DNA of 64,000 nucleotides from an uncultured Acidobacteriia bacterium (GCA_903851195.1 CAINNJ010000025.1:558001-622000), one strand, 5' to 3'. Positions 54,027-62,868 are shown, counted from the first letter of the stretch. The notes: a model not told the origin generated them from the letters alone. A program made the numbers and translations.

Positions 54027-55468
54027 GCGGCTCGGCGCCTGCCCGCAAACACGCGGTGATCGTCGGCGGCGGCCTCGGCGGCCTCGCCGTTGCTCTGCGC
54101 CTCCAGACGTCGGGATGGCAGACCACCGTCTGCGAAGCCGGGCCCACCTTCGGCGGCAAAATGAACCGCTGGTCGAAAGACGGCTTCCACTTCGACACCG
54201 GCCCCTCCCTGATCACCATGCCGTGGGTGTTCCGCGACACCTTTGCCGCGGCGGGCGGCAAACTCGAAGAGCACGTGGAACTGAAGTCCCTCGACCCCAT
54301 TGCCGAGTACCGTTTCGACGACGGCACCCGCTTCGAATACACGTCCGTGCTCCCGGACTGGCTGGCCACGCTGCAGCGCGTGGCCCCCAGCGACCAGGAC
54401 GGCTTCTTCCGCTTCCTCGAACTCGGCGCGAAGCTGTTCGCCGTTTCGGAAGCCACCTTCTTCCGCCGTTCCCCGTTTGAGCGCCCCGCGGCCGGCGAGT
54501 GGCGCACCATGAAGAACATGCCGCTGCTGCAGGGCTGGGGCAACTACCAAAAGACGGTCGAGCGCCTCTTCAAAAGCCCGCACCTGCGCCAGTTGTACGG
54601 CCGCTACCCCACCTACGTGGGCTCGTCGCCGTGGCGATCCCCGGCCACCCTGGCCGTCATACCCTACATCGAGTTCGCCTTCGGCGGCTACGCGGTCACC
54701 GGCGGACTCTATCGCATCGTCGAGGGTCTGGTCGCCCTCTGCCGCGAGCGCGGCGTCGAACTCCGAAACAACGCGGAGGTCCACCGGATTCTGCGCCACA
54801 ACGGCGCGGCCAGCGGAGTCGAACTCGCCTCCGGCGAGAAGATCGCCGCCGGCGTCGTCGTGATGAACGGCGATTGCGCCGCCACCCCGGAACTGCTCGG
54901 CGAGCCGAAGCCCGCCCCGGCGCATCGCTCCATGTCGGGCTTCGTGCAGCTCTACGGCCTGCGCAAGCCGCTCACCGGAATCCACCAGCACACCGTCTGC
55001 TTCTCCGCCAACTACCAGCGCGAGTTCGCCCAGATCTTCGACGAACACCGCTTCCCGGACGACCCCACCGTCTACGTGAACGCCCCCGAACCGGGCGATA
55101 CGCTGTTCATCATGGCGAACACTCCCGCGACCGATCAGACGTGGGACGACGCGCGGATCGCCCAGGCGCGCGGCCGCGTCTTCGACCGCCTGCGGCGCGC
55201 CGGCTTCCCCGACTTCCGGGACGACGTCGTGGTGAGCGACGTCTGGACCCCGACCCGGATCGCCACCCAATACCGAATGCCCGGCGGCGCCATTTACGGC
55301 ACCGATTCCCATGGCTGGCGCAACGCTTTCCTTCGTCCGCGCAATGAGAACCCGCGGGTGCCGGGACTCTACCACGTCGGCGGCAGCACCCACCCCGGCG
55401 GCGGCACGCCTACGGTGCTGATGTCGGCCGACATCACGGCCCGCCTCATCCGGCAGCGCCATTCATGA
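54023..55468 (+). CDS. CrtI-type carotenoid desaturase/oxidoreductase (second copy)
   Basis: 481 aa. The FAD motif HAVIVGGGLGGLAVALRLQ opens the protein; DGFHFDTGPSLITMPWVFRDTFAAAG and YHVGGSTHPGGGTPTVLMSADI mark the CrtI superfamily. It differs clearly from the first copy in the middle region, so it probably acts at another step, for example a CrtD-type 3,4-desaturase or a further desaturation. The ATG at 54023 overlaps the crtE stop; the longer frame back to 53768 is crtE out of frame. Confidence 0.88.
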   Translation: MSGSAPARKHAVIVGGGLGGLAVALRLQTSGWQTTVCEAGPTFGGKMNRWSKDGFHFDTGPSLITMPWVFRDTFAAAGGKLEEHVELKSLDPIAEYRFDDGTRFEYTSVLPDWLATLQRVAPSDQDGFFRFLELGAKLFAVSEATFFRRSPFERPAAGEWRTMKNMPLLQGWGNYQKTVERLFKSPHLRQLYGRYPTYVGSSPWRSPATLAVIPYIEFAFGGYAVTGGLYRIVEGLVALCRERGVELRNNAEVHRILRHNGAASGVELASGEKIAAGVVVMNGDCAATPELLGEPKPAPAHRSMSGFVQLYGLRKPLTGIHQHTVCFSANYQREFAQIFDEHRFPDDPTVYVNAPEPGDTLFIMANTPATDQTWDDARIAQARGRVFDRLRRAGFPDFRDDVVVSDVWTPTRIATQYRMPGGAIYGTDSHGWRNAFLRPRNENPRVPGLYHVGGSTHPGGGTPTVLMSADITARLIRQRHS

Positions 55469-56115
55469 AGCTCCTCTGGGCGGTTTACGCCGTGATGTGG
55501 GCCGGCGGAACGCTGGTCGGCGGTGTCTCGCCGGAGACCCGTTGGGCCGCTCCGTTGTTCCTCGTCGTCGCCGGCATCCTGACCATTGCCGAACACCGGG
55601 TCGCCTGGAAATCCCTCGCCATCGCCGCACTGCTTGGTGTGGCATTCGAACTGGCCGGCGTCCATACCGGCCTGCCCTTCGGGCGCTACGTCTACACCGA
55701 GACTCTCGCGCCCGCCGTCTTCGGAGTGCCGGTCGTCATCGCGTTCGCCTGGCTGGTCCTCATCGACTTCGTCCGCGGCCTCACGCCTTCCATCGCCGCC
55801 GGCGCGCTGCTGATGACCGCGGCCGATCTGGTGATCGATCCTCTCGCCGCCGGCCCGCTGCACTACTGGCGGTGGCTCGATCCGGGACCCTACTACGGGA
55901 TCCCCTGGCTCAACTTCGCCGGCTGGATGTTAGCTTCGCTCGTCATTCTCGCGCTGATGCCGAAAACATCCCGAAGGATGTCCTGGACCGGCTGGAGCGT
56001 GATCCTCTTTTTCACGATTCTGGCCATCGAACGGCGTCTTTGGCTGCCAGCCCTGATCGGCGCCGGAATCGCTATAGTTTCTCCAGTAATGCTGCGTAAC
56101 ACGCAGCAGGCGTAA
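55465..56115 (+). CDS. Carotenoid biosynthesis membrane protein, CruF-like (DUF422)
   Basis: 216 aa with about seven membrane segments. FELAGVHTGLPFGRYVYTETL, PVVIAFAWLVLIDFV and DPGPYYGIPWLNFAGWM match the CruF/bisanhydrobacterioruberin-hydratase family, which adds water across the terminal double bond of acyclic ends. It overlaps the second crtI copy by 4 bp and ends the operon. Its 3' end overlaps the convergent glycosyltransferase by 44 bp. Confidence 0.87.
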   Translation: MKLLWAVYAVMWAGGTLVGGVSPETRWAAPLFLVVAGILTIAEHRVAWKSLAIAALLGVAFELAGVHTGLPFGRYVYTETLAPAVFGVPVVIAFAWLVLIDFVRGLTPSIAAGALLMTAADLVIDPLAAGPLHYWRWLDPGPYYGIPWLNFAGWMLASLVILALMPKTSRRMSWTGWSVILFFTILAIERRLWLPALIGAGIAIVSPVMLRNTQQA

Positions 56116-57220
56116 GCCCGTCCGCGCGGATCACCGACACCGGCCCGCTGCCGAAGGGCTCCCAACGCGACCGGAAGCGCTCCGACGAGGCTCCGGCGAA
56201 TACCGTTACTAACGGGGTGCCCGCCGCGGCCGCCGCATGTTGGCCGGCCGAATCGTAACCCACATACAGCCCGCTCCGCTCAATAATCGACGCGAAGCCC
56301 GCGAAGGATCCTTCCCAGAATCTGACCCGGTCCGAAGCACCGGAATCTTCCACGGCCGCCGTCACACGGCGCGCCTCTTCTCCACCGACCCCACGATCCA
56401 CCCACACCGTTTCGAAACGCTCGCCTAACGCGCGAATCAACTTCGTCTCAAAATCGCCGCCGACCCGCTTCGACTCGTTCTCGCCCACGCCGAGACTGAC
56501 CGCCGCAGCCGCGCGGTCCACCGGAACATCCGCCCGTTCCGGAGCCAGGTACGCCTGTCCGGAGACTCCGAACATCGCCTGCAGCCACTCTTCCGTCAGC
56601 ACGGAGAGGTTCGCGCCGGTCTCGCCGCCAGCAGTCCGGCTCCGGAAATGAAAGGCCCGTTCCGGCTCGCAGACCGGGAACAGCCCCAACTGCGTGATCC
56701 GCGAATCCGGATCCACGACGATCCGGTGCTCGCCCGCCAGCCGATCCCGTAACTCCCGCGCGAACGCCAGACGCAGACTCACCGGACCGGAGCGGGGATA
56801 GCTGGCCTCCAGATGGCCGATCCGCGGATCCGCCGCGAACAACTCCGCCGACTTCCGCGTCCCCACCAGCACGATCCGGGCATCCGGAAACCGGCGCTTC
56901 ATGGCGTCGAGAATCGGGCTGGTGATCTTGATATCGGCGCCCAGCGTCACCCGCGAGAGCACGTAGACCACATCCACGCGAGGCGGAATCTCCGGCGAAA
57001 CCTGAGGGTCCGCCGGAATCCAGGCCCGCATGATCCGGTCATACGCAGCCGCCTGCGCCGGATCGAAGGAATCGCCCAGGGCCTCGATCAGGATCCGAAA
57101 GAACTCGGCGGGGCAATCCTCGCCCAGGCCGCGCACCTCATCGGGTGGGGGCATCCCGCCGCGCCGGATGGCATCCAGCGCGGCGCGGGCACGGTCGCTA
57201 CACGAAATACTTGCCGACAA
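56072..57220 (-). CDS. Glycosyltransferase family 9-like protein (heptosyltransferase-like)
   Basis: 382 aa. The C-terminal half has the GT9-like donor region: VSLGVGENESKRVGGDFETKLIRAL followed by YVGYDSAGQHAAAAAGTPLVTVFAG. The middle (VLSRVTLGADIKITSPILDAMKRRFPDARIVLVG) is the acceptor-domain start of heptosyltransferases. The substrate is unknown. The start is uncertain: TTG at 57220 overlaps mtnP by 23 bp; ATG at 57154 (MPPPDEVRG) would avoid this. Confidence 0.8.
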   Translation of the reverse strand: MSASISCSDRARAALDAIRRGGMPPPDEVRGLGEDCPAEFFRILIEALGDSFDPAQAAAYDRIMRAWIPADPQVSPEIPPRVDVVYVLSRVTLGADIKITSPILDAMKRRFPDARIVLVGTRKSAELFAADPRIGHLEASYPRSGPVSLRLAFARELRDRLAGEHRIVVDPDSRITQLGLFPVCEPERAFHFRSRTAGGETGANLSVLTEEWLQAMFGVSGQAYLAPERADVPVDRAAAAVSLGVGENESKRVGGDFETKLIRALGERFETVWVDRGVGGEEARRVTAAVEDSGASDRVRFWEGSFAGFASIIERSGLYVGYDSAGQHAAAAAGTPLVTVFAGASSERFRSRWEPFGSGPVSVIRADGLTPAACYAALLEKL

Positions 57221-58055
57221 TCGGTTCCAGCTTCTTCACCGTCTTTTCGGGCACCAGCTTCTTATCGGTGATGAGCGCGTGCTGCAGCGCCGACCCGCAT
57301 TTGCAGATGCGATCCGCCGGCATGCCCTTCACGGCCTCCGCCACCACACTGCAGGCGTTCGCCGCATTCTGCATCAGCACCCGGATAATATCGGTCACTT
57401 CGACGGCCTCGTGGTCCGCATGCCAGCAGTCGTAGTCGGTCACCATGGCGACCGTAACGTAGCAAATCTCGGCTTCGCGCGCGAGCTTCGCTTCCTGCAG
57501 GTTCGTCATGCCGATGACGTCCATGCCCCACGAGCGATACAGATTCGATTCGGCCTTCGTGGAGAACATCGGCCCTTCCATACAGAGATAAGTCCCGCCG
57601 CGTTTCACCGTGACGCCGGCCGCCTGGCAGGCCGCTTCCACAGTCAAAGAAAGCTGCGGACAGACCGGATCCGCGAAACTCACATGCGCGACCAATCCTT
57701 CGCCGAAGAAGGTGGAAATGCGCCCGCGGGTGCGATCCACGAACTGGTCGGGAATGACGAAGTCGAGCGGCCTGTGCTCTTCTTTCAAAGAACCGACCGC
57801 GCTGAGAGAGATGATGCGCTCGACGCCCATCGCCTTCATCCCGTAGATATTCGCGCGGAAGTTCAGCTCGGAAGGCGAGATGCGATGTCCGCGCCCGTGC
57901 CGCGCCAGAAACGCGACCTCATGCCCTTCCAGCTGCCCGACGATATAGTTGTCCGACGGCATGCCGAACGGAGTCTCCATCGCCACTTCGTTTTCCGCCG
58001 TAAACCCGGGCATGGAATACAGTCCACTACCGCCAATAATGCCGATTTTAGGCAA
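57198..58055 (-). CDS. mtnP: S-methyl-5'-thioadenosine phosphorylase MtnP
   Basis: 285 aa cytoplasmic enzyme of methionine salvage that splits methylthioadenosine with phosphate. IGIIGGSGLYSMPGF, LARHGRGHRISPSELNFRANI and CMEGPMFSTKAESNLYRSWGMDVIGMTN are diagnostic of the MTAP branch. It begins 12 bp after the MeaB-epimerase fusion gene. No other methionine salvage gene is nearby. Confidence 0.95.
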   Translation of the reverse strand: MPKIGIIGGSGLYSMPGFTAENEVAMETPFGMPSDNYIVGQLEGHEVAFLARHGRGHRISPSELNFRANIYGMKAMGVERIISLSAVGSLKEEHRPLDFVIPDQFVDRTRGRISTFFGEGLVAHVSFADPVCPQLSLTVEAACQAAGVTVKRGGTYLCMEGPMFSTKAESNLYRSWGMDVIGMTNLQEAKLAREAEICYVTVAMVTDYDCWHADHEAVEVTDIIRVLMQNAANACSVVAEAVKGMPADRICKCGSALQHALITDKKLVPEKTVKKLEPIVGKYFV

Positions 58056-58067
58056 TTTCTCTCCTGT

Positions 58068-59159
58068 TTATTGCTGAATAAGTTCCCATAGTACGCCACC
58101 TGTTCCCGCCGGATGAACGAACACATAAGTGTGTCCGCCCGCGCCCTGTTGCGGCGCGCCCAACAGCTTCACTCCGGCTTCTTCCAGCCGCCGAATGGCC
58201 GCCGGAAGATCCGGGACCCGGAGCGCTACGTGGTGCAGCCCGGGACCGCGCTTCGCGATAAACTTCGCGATGGCTGAATCCGCTCCCAGCGGTTCCAGCA
58301 GTTCAATTCTTGAATCGCCGGCCGGCAACATGGCCAGCTTCACCTGTTCGTGCGCGACCGTTTCGCGCGAGGCGATCCGCAGCCCGAGTTGGGCCACATA
58401 AAACGGCAGCACCTCTTCGAGCGAACGCACCGCGATCCCCAGATGATCGATGGTGCATTGCGGCTGCCCCTCCGACCGATTCAGCCGCTTCCGGGCTTCC
58501 AGATCGTCGGCCAGCGCTGCAACGCCGGTGCCATCGATCGCCACGGTCCGGAAGACCGGCACCTCTTTATGACCGAGCGACAACATGCTCTCGATCTCCC
58601 GCTGCGTCTGTTCGACGCCCGGCCGGTCCGCCTTGTTGATCACAAAGACGTCCGCGATTTCCATAATCCCGGCCTTGATGGCCTGGACATCGTCGCCCAT
58701 GCCGGGCACCAGCACCACGACCGTCGCATCGGCGTGCGAGGCGATTTCGATCTCGTCCTGCCCGACGCCGACCGTCTCCAGCACGATCAGGTCGAAGCCC
58801 GCGCCGCGAAAGAGGTGGGACAGCGCCACACTCGTCCGCGCCAGACCACCGGCTGCGCCGCGGGTCGCCATGGACCGGATGAAGACCCCCGGATCCGCAT
58901 GGTGCCGCTGCATACGGATCCGGTCGCCCAGAATCGCGCCGCCGGTGGCGCGGCTGCTCGGATCCACGGCGATGATCGCCACGGTCTTGCCCCGCCGTCG
59001 GAACTCGGCCGTCAGGGCATCGACGAGCGAACTCTTCCCCGCCCCCGGAGGCCCGGTTACCCCGACGATGAGGCCGGCGCCCTCTGTCAAGCCTTCGGGC
59101 AGAGGCGCCCCGTTCTCCACGCCGGTGGCGGCACGGGCCAGTTCGCGAGCGGTGAGCAT
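58068..59159 (-). CDS. MeaB-type GTPase fused to methylmalonyl-CoA epimerase
   Basis: 363 aa with two domains. Residues 1-230 are a MeaB/ArgK G3E GTPase: P-loop GVTGPPGAGKSS (33-44), DPSSRATGGAILGDRIRM, ETVGVGQDEIEIA and NKADRP (175-180). Residues about 236-363 are a methylmalonyl-CoA epimerase of the glyoxalase fold with the metal ligands His239 (IDHLGIAV), Gln272 (EQVKLAML), His310 (LHHVALRV) and Glu359. MeaB protects methylmalonyl-CoA mutase; the epimerase supplies its substrate. The GTPase part is shorter than free MeaB, lacking the C-terminal arm. The mutase is not in the window; acyl-CoA dehydrogenase lies directly upstream. Confidence 0.93.
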   Translation of the reverse strand: MLTARELARAATGVENGAPLPEGLTEGAGLIVGVTGPPGAGKSSLVDALTAEFRRRGKTVAIIAVDPSSRATGGAILGDRIRMQRHHADPGVFIRSMATRGAAGGLARTSVALSHLFRGAGFDLIVLETVGVGQDEIEIASHADATVVVLVPGMGDDVQAIKAGIMEIADVFVINKADRPGVEQTQREIESMLSLGHKEVPVFRTVAIDGTGVAALADDLEARKRLNRSEGQPQCTIDHLGIAVRSLEEVLPFYVAQLGLRIASRETVAHEQVKLAMLPAGDSRIELLEPLGADSAIAKFIAKRGPGLHHVALRVPDLPAAIRRLEEAGVKLLGAPQQGAGGHTYVFVHPAGTGGVLWELIQQ

Positions 59160-60301
59160 CAGTCTTTCAACAACTGCCTGGCGATCACGAGACGCTGGAT
59201 CTCGCTGGTGCCTTCGCCGATGGTGCAGAGTTTCACGTCGCGATAGAACTTCTCCACCGGATAATCCTTGATGAAACCGTAGCCGCCGTGGATCTGCACG
59301 GCTTCATTCGCGATCCAGACCGCCGCCTCCGACGAGAACAGTTTCGCCATGGCGGATTCGCGGGTGACGCGCTTGCCGTCGTCGAGCATGGTGGCTGCCC
59401 GGTAAGTCAGCAGACGCGAGGCGTCGATGCGCAACGCCATATCCACGAGCTTGTGCTGGATGGCCTGGAACTCCGAGATGGGCCGGCCGAACTGCCGCCG
59501 CATTTTGGAGTATTTCAGGGCCGCGTCGTAAGCGCCCTGCGCCATGCCGATGGACAGCGCCGCGATGGAGACGCGCCCGCCATCGAGGATGCGGAGGCTG
59601 TCGACGAAGCCTTCGCCCTGTTTGCCCAGCATCTGCGACTGGGGCAGACGGCAATCCGTGAACACGACTTCGCCCGTATCGCTGGCGCGAAGCCCGAGTT
59701 TGTTTTCCTTCTTTCCGGGCCGGAAACCCTGCATTCCGGCTTCGAGAACGAAGGCTGAAATGCCGTGGGCGGCGGCTGTGCGGTCCGTCATCGCCATGCC
59801 GACGCAGACGTCCGCGTAGTGCGCATTGGTGGTGAAGGTTTTCGAGCCGTTGAGGATCCATTCGTCGCCGTCGCGCACCGCCGTGGTCCGCGTGCCCGCA
59901 GCGTCCGAGCCGGCTTCGGGCTCGGTGAGCGACCAGCAGCCGATCCATTCGCCGGAGGTCAGCTTCCTCAGGTACTTTTGCTTCTGCTGCTCCGTGCCGG
60001 CTTTATAGATGTGATTGGAGCAGAGCGAAGTATGCGCGGCGACGATGATTCCGACCGAACCATCGACACGCGAAAGTTCCTCGATGATGATGGAATACTC
60101 GACGTAGCCGAGCCCCGCGCCCCCGTATTCTTCCGGGAAGATGGAGCCCAGGTAGCCGAGTTTTCCGAGCTTTTTTACGACCGCGAGCGGGAACGTCTGG
60201 TTCTCGTCCCACTCCATTACATGAGGGGCGATTTCCGCGGTGGCGAAATCGCGAACCTCACGCCGAAGTTGAAGCTGCTCCGGAGTGTAATCAAAATCCA
60301 C
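59159..60301 (-). CDS. Acyl-CoA dehydrogenase (short/medium-chain type)
   Basis: 380 aa FAD enzyme from a GTG start. [19 protein letters not shown] is the FAD-binding signature, and [31 protein letters not shown] carries the catalytic Glu (in GEGTSE) typical of short-chain and butyryl-type enzymes. Its stop overlaps the start of the MeaB-epimerase gene by one base. Co-transcription with that gene suggests branched or odd-chain acyl-CoA breakdown feeding propionyl-CoA. The N-terminal signature [16 protein letters not shown] supports the GTG start. Confidence 0.94.
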   Translation of the reverse strand: MDFDYTPEQLQLRREVRDFATAEIAPHVMEWDENQTFPLAVVKKLGKLGYLGSIFPEEYGGAGLGYVEYSIIIEELSRVDGSVGIIVAAHTSLCSNHIYKAGTEQQKQKYLRKLTSGEWIGCWSLTEPEAGSDAAGTRTTAVRDGDEWILNGSKTFTTNAHYADVCVGMAMTDRTAAAHGISAFVLEAGMQGFRPGKKENKLGLRASDTGEVVFTDCRLPQSQMLGKQGEGFVDSLRILDGGRVSIAALSIGMAQGAYDAALKYSKMRRQFGRPISEFQAIQHKLVDMALRIDASRLLTYRAATMLDDGKRVTRESAMAKLFSSEAAVWIANEAVQIHGGYGFIKDYPVEKFYRDVKLCTIGEGTSEIQRLVIARQLLKD

Positions 60302-60324
60302 GACTTAATTATGAACCGGAGACG

Positions 60325-61512
60325 TCAGGCGACTCTCCGGCCCTCCAGATAAACGGACTCGATTTCGAGGCGCTGTCCGGCGCCGCCGCGATCGGGGAAG
60401 CGGAACCGGACGAGATCGCCGCGTTCGCCGGGCTGGAGGCCGTGCATGCGGTTTTTCAGATGGATGATGCGGGCCGGATTCACGGTCGCCATCTGCACGG
60501 CATCCCGGAGGGAGAGCCCGCCGAGGTGGACCAGATTGGACACGCCGTCGTGCATTTTGAGCGCCGAGCCCGCCAGTTTGTCGGTGCCGGTCAGCACCAC
60601 GCGGCCATCCGGGGTGAGATCGGCGAACTGCTCGCCGAGTTGATAGCGGCCGGGAGCGGCACCCGCCGGAGCGGAAGCATCCGTCACGAGCACGGCGCGC
60701 GCGACCGTTTTGGCGCGCAGGGCGGTGCGGAGGAAGGAGCGGCCGAGATGGATGCCGTCCACGATGAAACTGGCGCTCAGGCGGTCTTCGGCGAGCTGGT
60801 CCCAGAGGTAGTTGGGATGGCGCTGCATGACGCGGTGGGCTCCGTTGCCCAGATGGGTGGAGAGCGTGGCGCCGGCATGGACGGCGGCTTCGATCTGCTC
60901 CGCCGAGGCTCCAGTGTGGCCTATGGAGACCGTGACGTTTTCCTTCACGACCTCGGCGATCCAGGCGGGCGCTTCGGGCCAGTGGGGCGAGAGGGTGACC
61001 AGACGGACATTGCCTTCCGTGGCGTCCTGCCAGCGCCGGTATTCTTCGAGACTCGGCGGCCGCACCCACTTCAGAGGGTGGGCGCCGCGCGGGCCGTCTT
61101 CGGCTCCGATGTAAGGACCTTCGACGTGAAAGCCCGCGATGGCGGCGGCGTTCGGCAGTTCCCGCTGGGCTTTTCGCAGGACGGTGAGGCAGCTCAGCAT
61201 CTCTTCGGGGCCGCCGGTGATGATGGTCGGGAGGCAGCGGGTGACGCCCGTGGAGAGGATCATTTCGAGCGCTTTGGAGATTTCGCCGAGGGGCGTGCCG
61301 ACATTGTTGAAGTCCACGCCCGCGAAGCCGTTCACCTGGATGTCGATGAAGCCGGGGGCGAGATACACGGCGTCGCCGGCCGGAGTTTCGCCGCGGGGCC
61401 GCACCTCGCTTCCAGAGTGCAGCTCGCCTCCGGGCTGCACTCGGGTGATGGTTTCCTCAAATTCGACGGTGACGAATTCGCCTGTCGAGACATCGATTCC
61501 GGAACAATTCAT
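60325..61512 (-). CDS. nagA: N-acetylglucosamine-6-phosphate deacetylase NagA
   Basis: 395 aa metal-dependent amidohydrolase that removes acetate from GlcNAc-6-phosphate. LAPGFIDIQVNGFAGVDFNN, AGFHVEGPYIGAEDGPRGAHP (metal-ligand Glu), VSIGHTGAS, STHLGNGAH and VTDASAPAGAAPGRYQLG (catalytic Asp) follow the expected order. It works opposite to glmS in amino-sugar recycling. It precedes the acyl-CoA dehydrogenase by 23 bp. The 263-base gap upstream contains a 6-bp stem (ACCCCG/CGGGGT, 61616-61631) and nothing else recognised. Confidence 0.93.
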   Translation of the reverse strand: MNCSGIDVSTGEFVTVEFEETITRVQPGGELHSGSEVRPRGETPAGDAVYLAPGFIDIQVNGFAGVDFNNVGTPLGEISKALEMILSTGVTRCLPTIITGGPEEMLSCLTVLRKAQRELPNAAAIAGFHVEGPYIGAEDGPRGAHPLKWVRPPSLEEYRRWQDATEGNVRLVTLSPHWPEAPAWIAEVVKENVTVSIGHTGASAEQIEAAVHAGATLSTHLGNGAHRVMQRHPNYLWDQLAEDRLSASFIVDGIHLGRSFLRTALRAKTVARAVLVTDASAPAGAAPGRYQLGEQFADLTPDGRVVLTGTDKLAGSALKMHDGVSNLVHLGGLSLRDAVQMATVNPARIIHLKNRMHGLQPGERGDLVRFRFPDRGGAGQRLEIESVYLEGRRVA

Positions 61513-61775
61513 AAGCTCCCTGTATTATCCACAAACCTTGCACAGCCGATTCACGGCGATTGCCTGTAAACGATGCAATCCACACGAGATAAAAGCTGTT
61601 GAAATGACCTCTGCAACCCCGATTTCGGGGTGGCGCGGGGCCGCCTTCTCACGTTACAACAGGTTAGACGGATTGGCTGGCGCGCCGGTCCGGCGGCGAG
61701 ATCTCGGGGGAGAGCTGCTGCCGGGGTTGGCGCGCCCAGTCGTCTTGTCGTTTGTTTCTTTCCTTCCTTTTTCTT

Positions 61776-62417
61776 TCATCCTGAACCGGCGGAGAGGCTT
61801 TGCGGAGTAGTTGGCTCCGGCTTGACCGCTGCGCTGACCGGCTCGGATCCGGCGGCCCGGGTTCGTTCCTGCGCGATTCTTTTCGGCGCGGAGACCGGGT
61901 CGCCGGGTTCGTTCCGTTGCGTTTTGTTTTCGTGAGATTGGCGGGCAGCCGCGTTGAGTTGGGCGATGCGTTGGCAGAGGAAGATGATCTGGCGGTGGTG
62001 GAGGTCTTCGAGGCGGCCGAGGATTTGCGGGACGCGGGTTTGGTCGACGAGTCGCTTCGAGGCGTGGTAGGCGAGAGCGGGGCCGGTCTGATCGGGATGG
62101 AGCAGGCTTTGGCGGGCGATTTCGGCGTTGAGGAGGCGGGTTTCGAATTCGACGATGCGGAGGAGGCGCCAGTGGAGCCACTGGGCCTGGAGGTGGAGGG
62201 CGGTGAGGGGGTCGGCGGACGCCGTGGGCGCGGGACGTTCGGCGAGGATTTGGCGGAGTTCGTCGAGGGCGGCGTTGGTTTCGGAGGAGCCGGCGCGGGA
62301 GTAGCAGCCGTGGCGGAGGGAGTTGCGGGCGGAGGCGGCTTTGCCTTCGGGCGTGCGGGGGCCGCGGGATTTGGCGCCGTTGCGGCGGGCGGCTTCGCGC
62401 TGGAGTTCGGTCCTCAT
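61776..62417 (-). CDS. Hypothetical protein of the AKSRGPRTPEGKA type
   Basis: 213 aa. The N-terminal motif EAARRNGAKSRGPRTPEGKAASARNSLRHGCY defines a short family that I recall as frequent and multicopy in acidobacterial and planctomycete-type genomes. A helical middle (about 60-150, LHLQAQWLHWRLLRIVEFETRLLN) follows, then a low-complexity tail. Function unknown; the basic N-terminus could bind nucleic acid. Its upstream region is the G-run tract, and it lies at the start of an accessory strip before a transposase. Confidence 0.72.
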   Translation of the reverse strand: MRTELQREAARRNGAKSRGPRTPEGKAASARNSLRHGCYSRAGSSETNAALDELRQILAERPAPTASADPLTALHLQAQWLHWRLLRIVEFETRLLNAEIARQSLLHPDQTGPALAYHASKRLVDQTRVPQILGRLEDLHHRQIIFLCQRIAQLNAAARQSHENKTQRNEPGDPVSAPKRIAQERTRAAGSEPVSAAVKPEPTTPQSLSAGSG

Positions 62418-62430
62418 GCGATTCGATTAT

Positions 62431-62502
62431 GGGGGATGAGGTGGGGGAGGACGGGCCGGGGATGAGGCGGGAAGGGGGGATTTTATTGGGGTTTTGGGGC
62501 GG
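62431..62502 (+). repeat. G-run tract (quadruplex-prone)
   Basis: Eight runs of three to six G occur within 72 bases on the plus strand, directly upstream of the minus-strand hypothetical gene. The spacing (loops of 2 to about 8 bases) would allow a G-quadruplex. The 153-base gap (62418-62570) contains nothing else recognised. Confidence 0.5.
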
Positions 62503-62570
62503 AAATTTATTTTTTGGAGTTGTGAACGGGGTTTGCGCCCGGCGGAAGATTCCTGGGGCACGGGCGATTT

Positions 62571-62789
62571 ATGATCGAAGGTATGACGGTGCGGGAGGAT
62601 ATCCACCGGCTTGTCGATAGGCTGCCGGATGGGCGGCTTGAGGATGTTCTTGATTATTTGACAGAACTCGGGGAACCGGAAGAACCTCTGCGCGCGGAGA
62701 TTCTGGCCGCAGTCGGGGAAGCCCGGGAGGAGTACCGCGGCGGCCGGACGATCTCGCTTGACAAGATTCGGCGGTCGCACGGTTTGTGA
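62571..62789 (+). CDS. Small antitoxin-like protein
   Basis: 72 aa. REDIHRLVDRLPDGRLEDVLDYLTEL followed by AVGEAREEYRGGRTISLDKIRRSHGL resembles short antitoxin-type proteins with an N-terminal helical binding part and a C-terminal tail ending in a basic segment. No toxin gene follows; the next 265 bases have no ORF. An alternative start is the ATG at 62583. Could be an orphan antitoxin or unrelated helical protein. Confidence 0.5.
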   Translation: MIEGMTVREDIHRLVDRLPDGRLEDVLDYLTELGEPEEPLRAEILAAVGEAREEYRGGRTISLDKIRRSHGL

Positions 62790-62868
62790 AATAACTGGCA
62801 CGGCGGCCGCAGGTGTATTGGTTCAGCGCGAAGATGAGGAGGAAGTCTGGCCGAAGGGGAGAAGAATT

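Noticed and set aside
53792-55462. Long minus-strand open frame (556 codons) opposite the second CrtI-type gene
   Set aside because: Gly/Val/Ala/Asp-rich shadow; the plus-strand frame has clear FAD and carotenoid-desaturase motifs.
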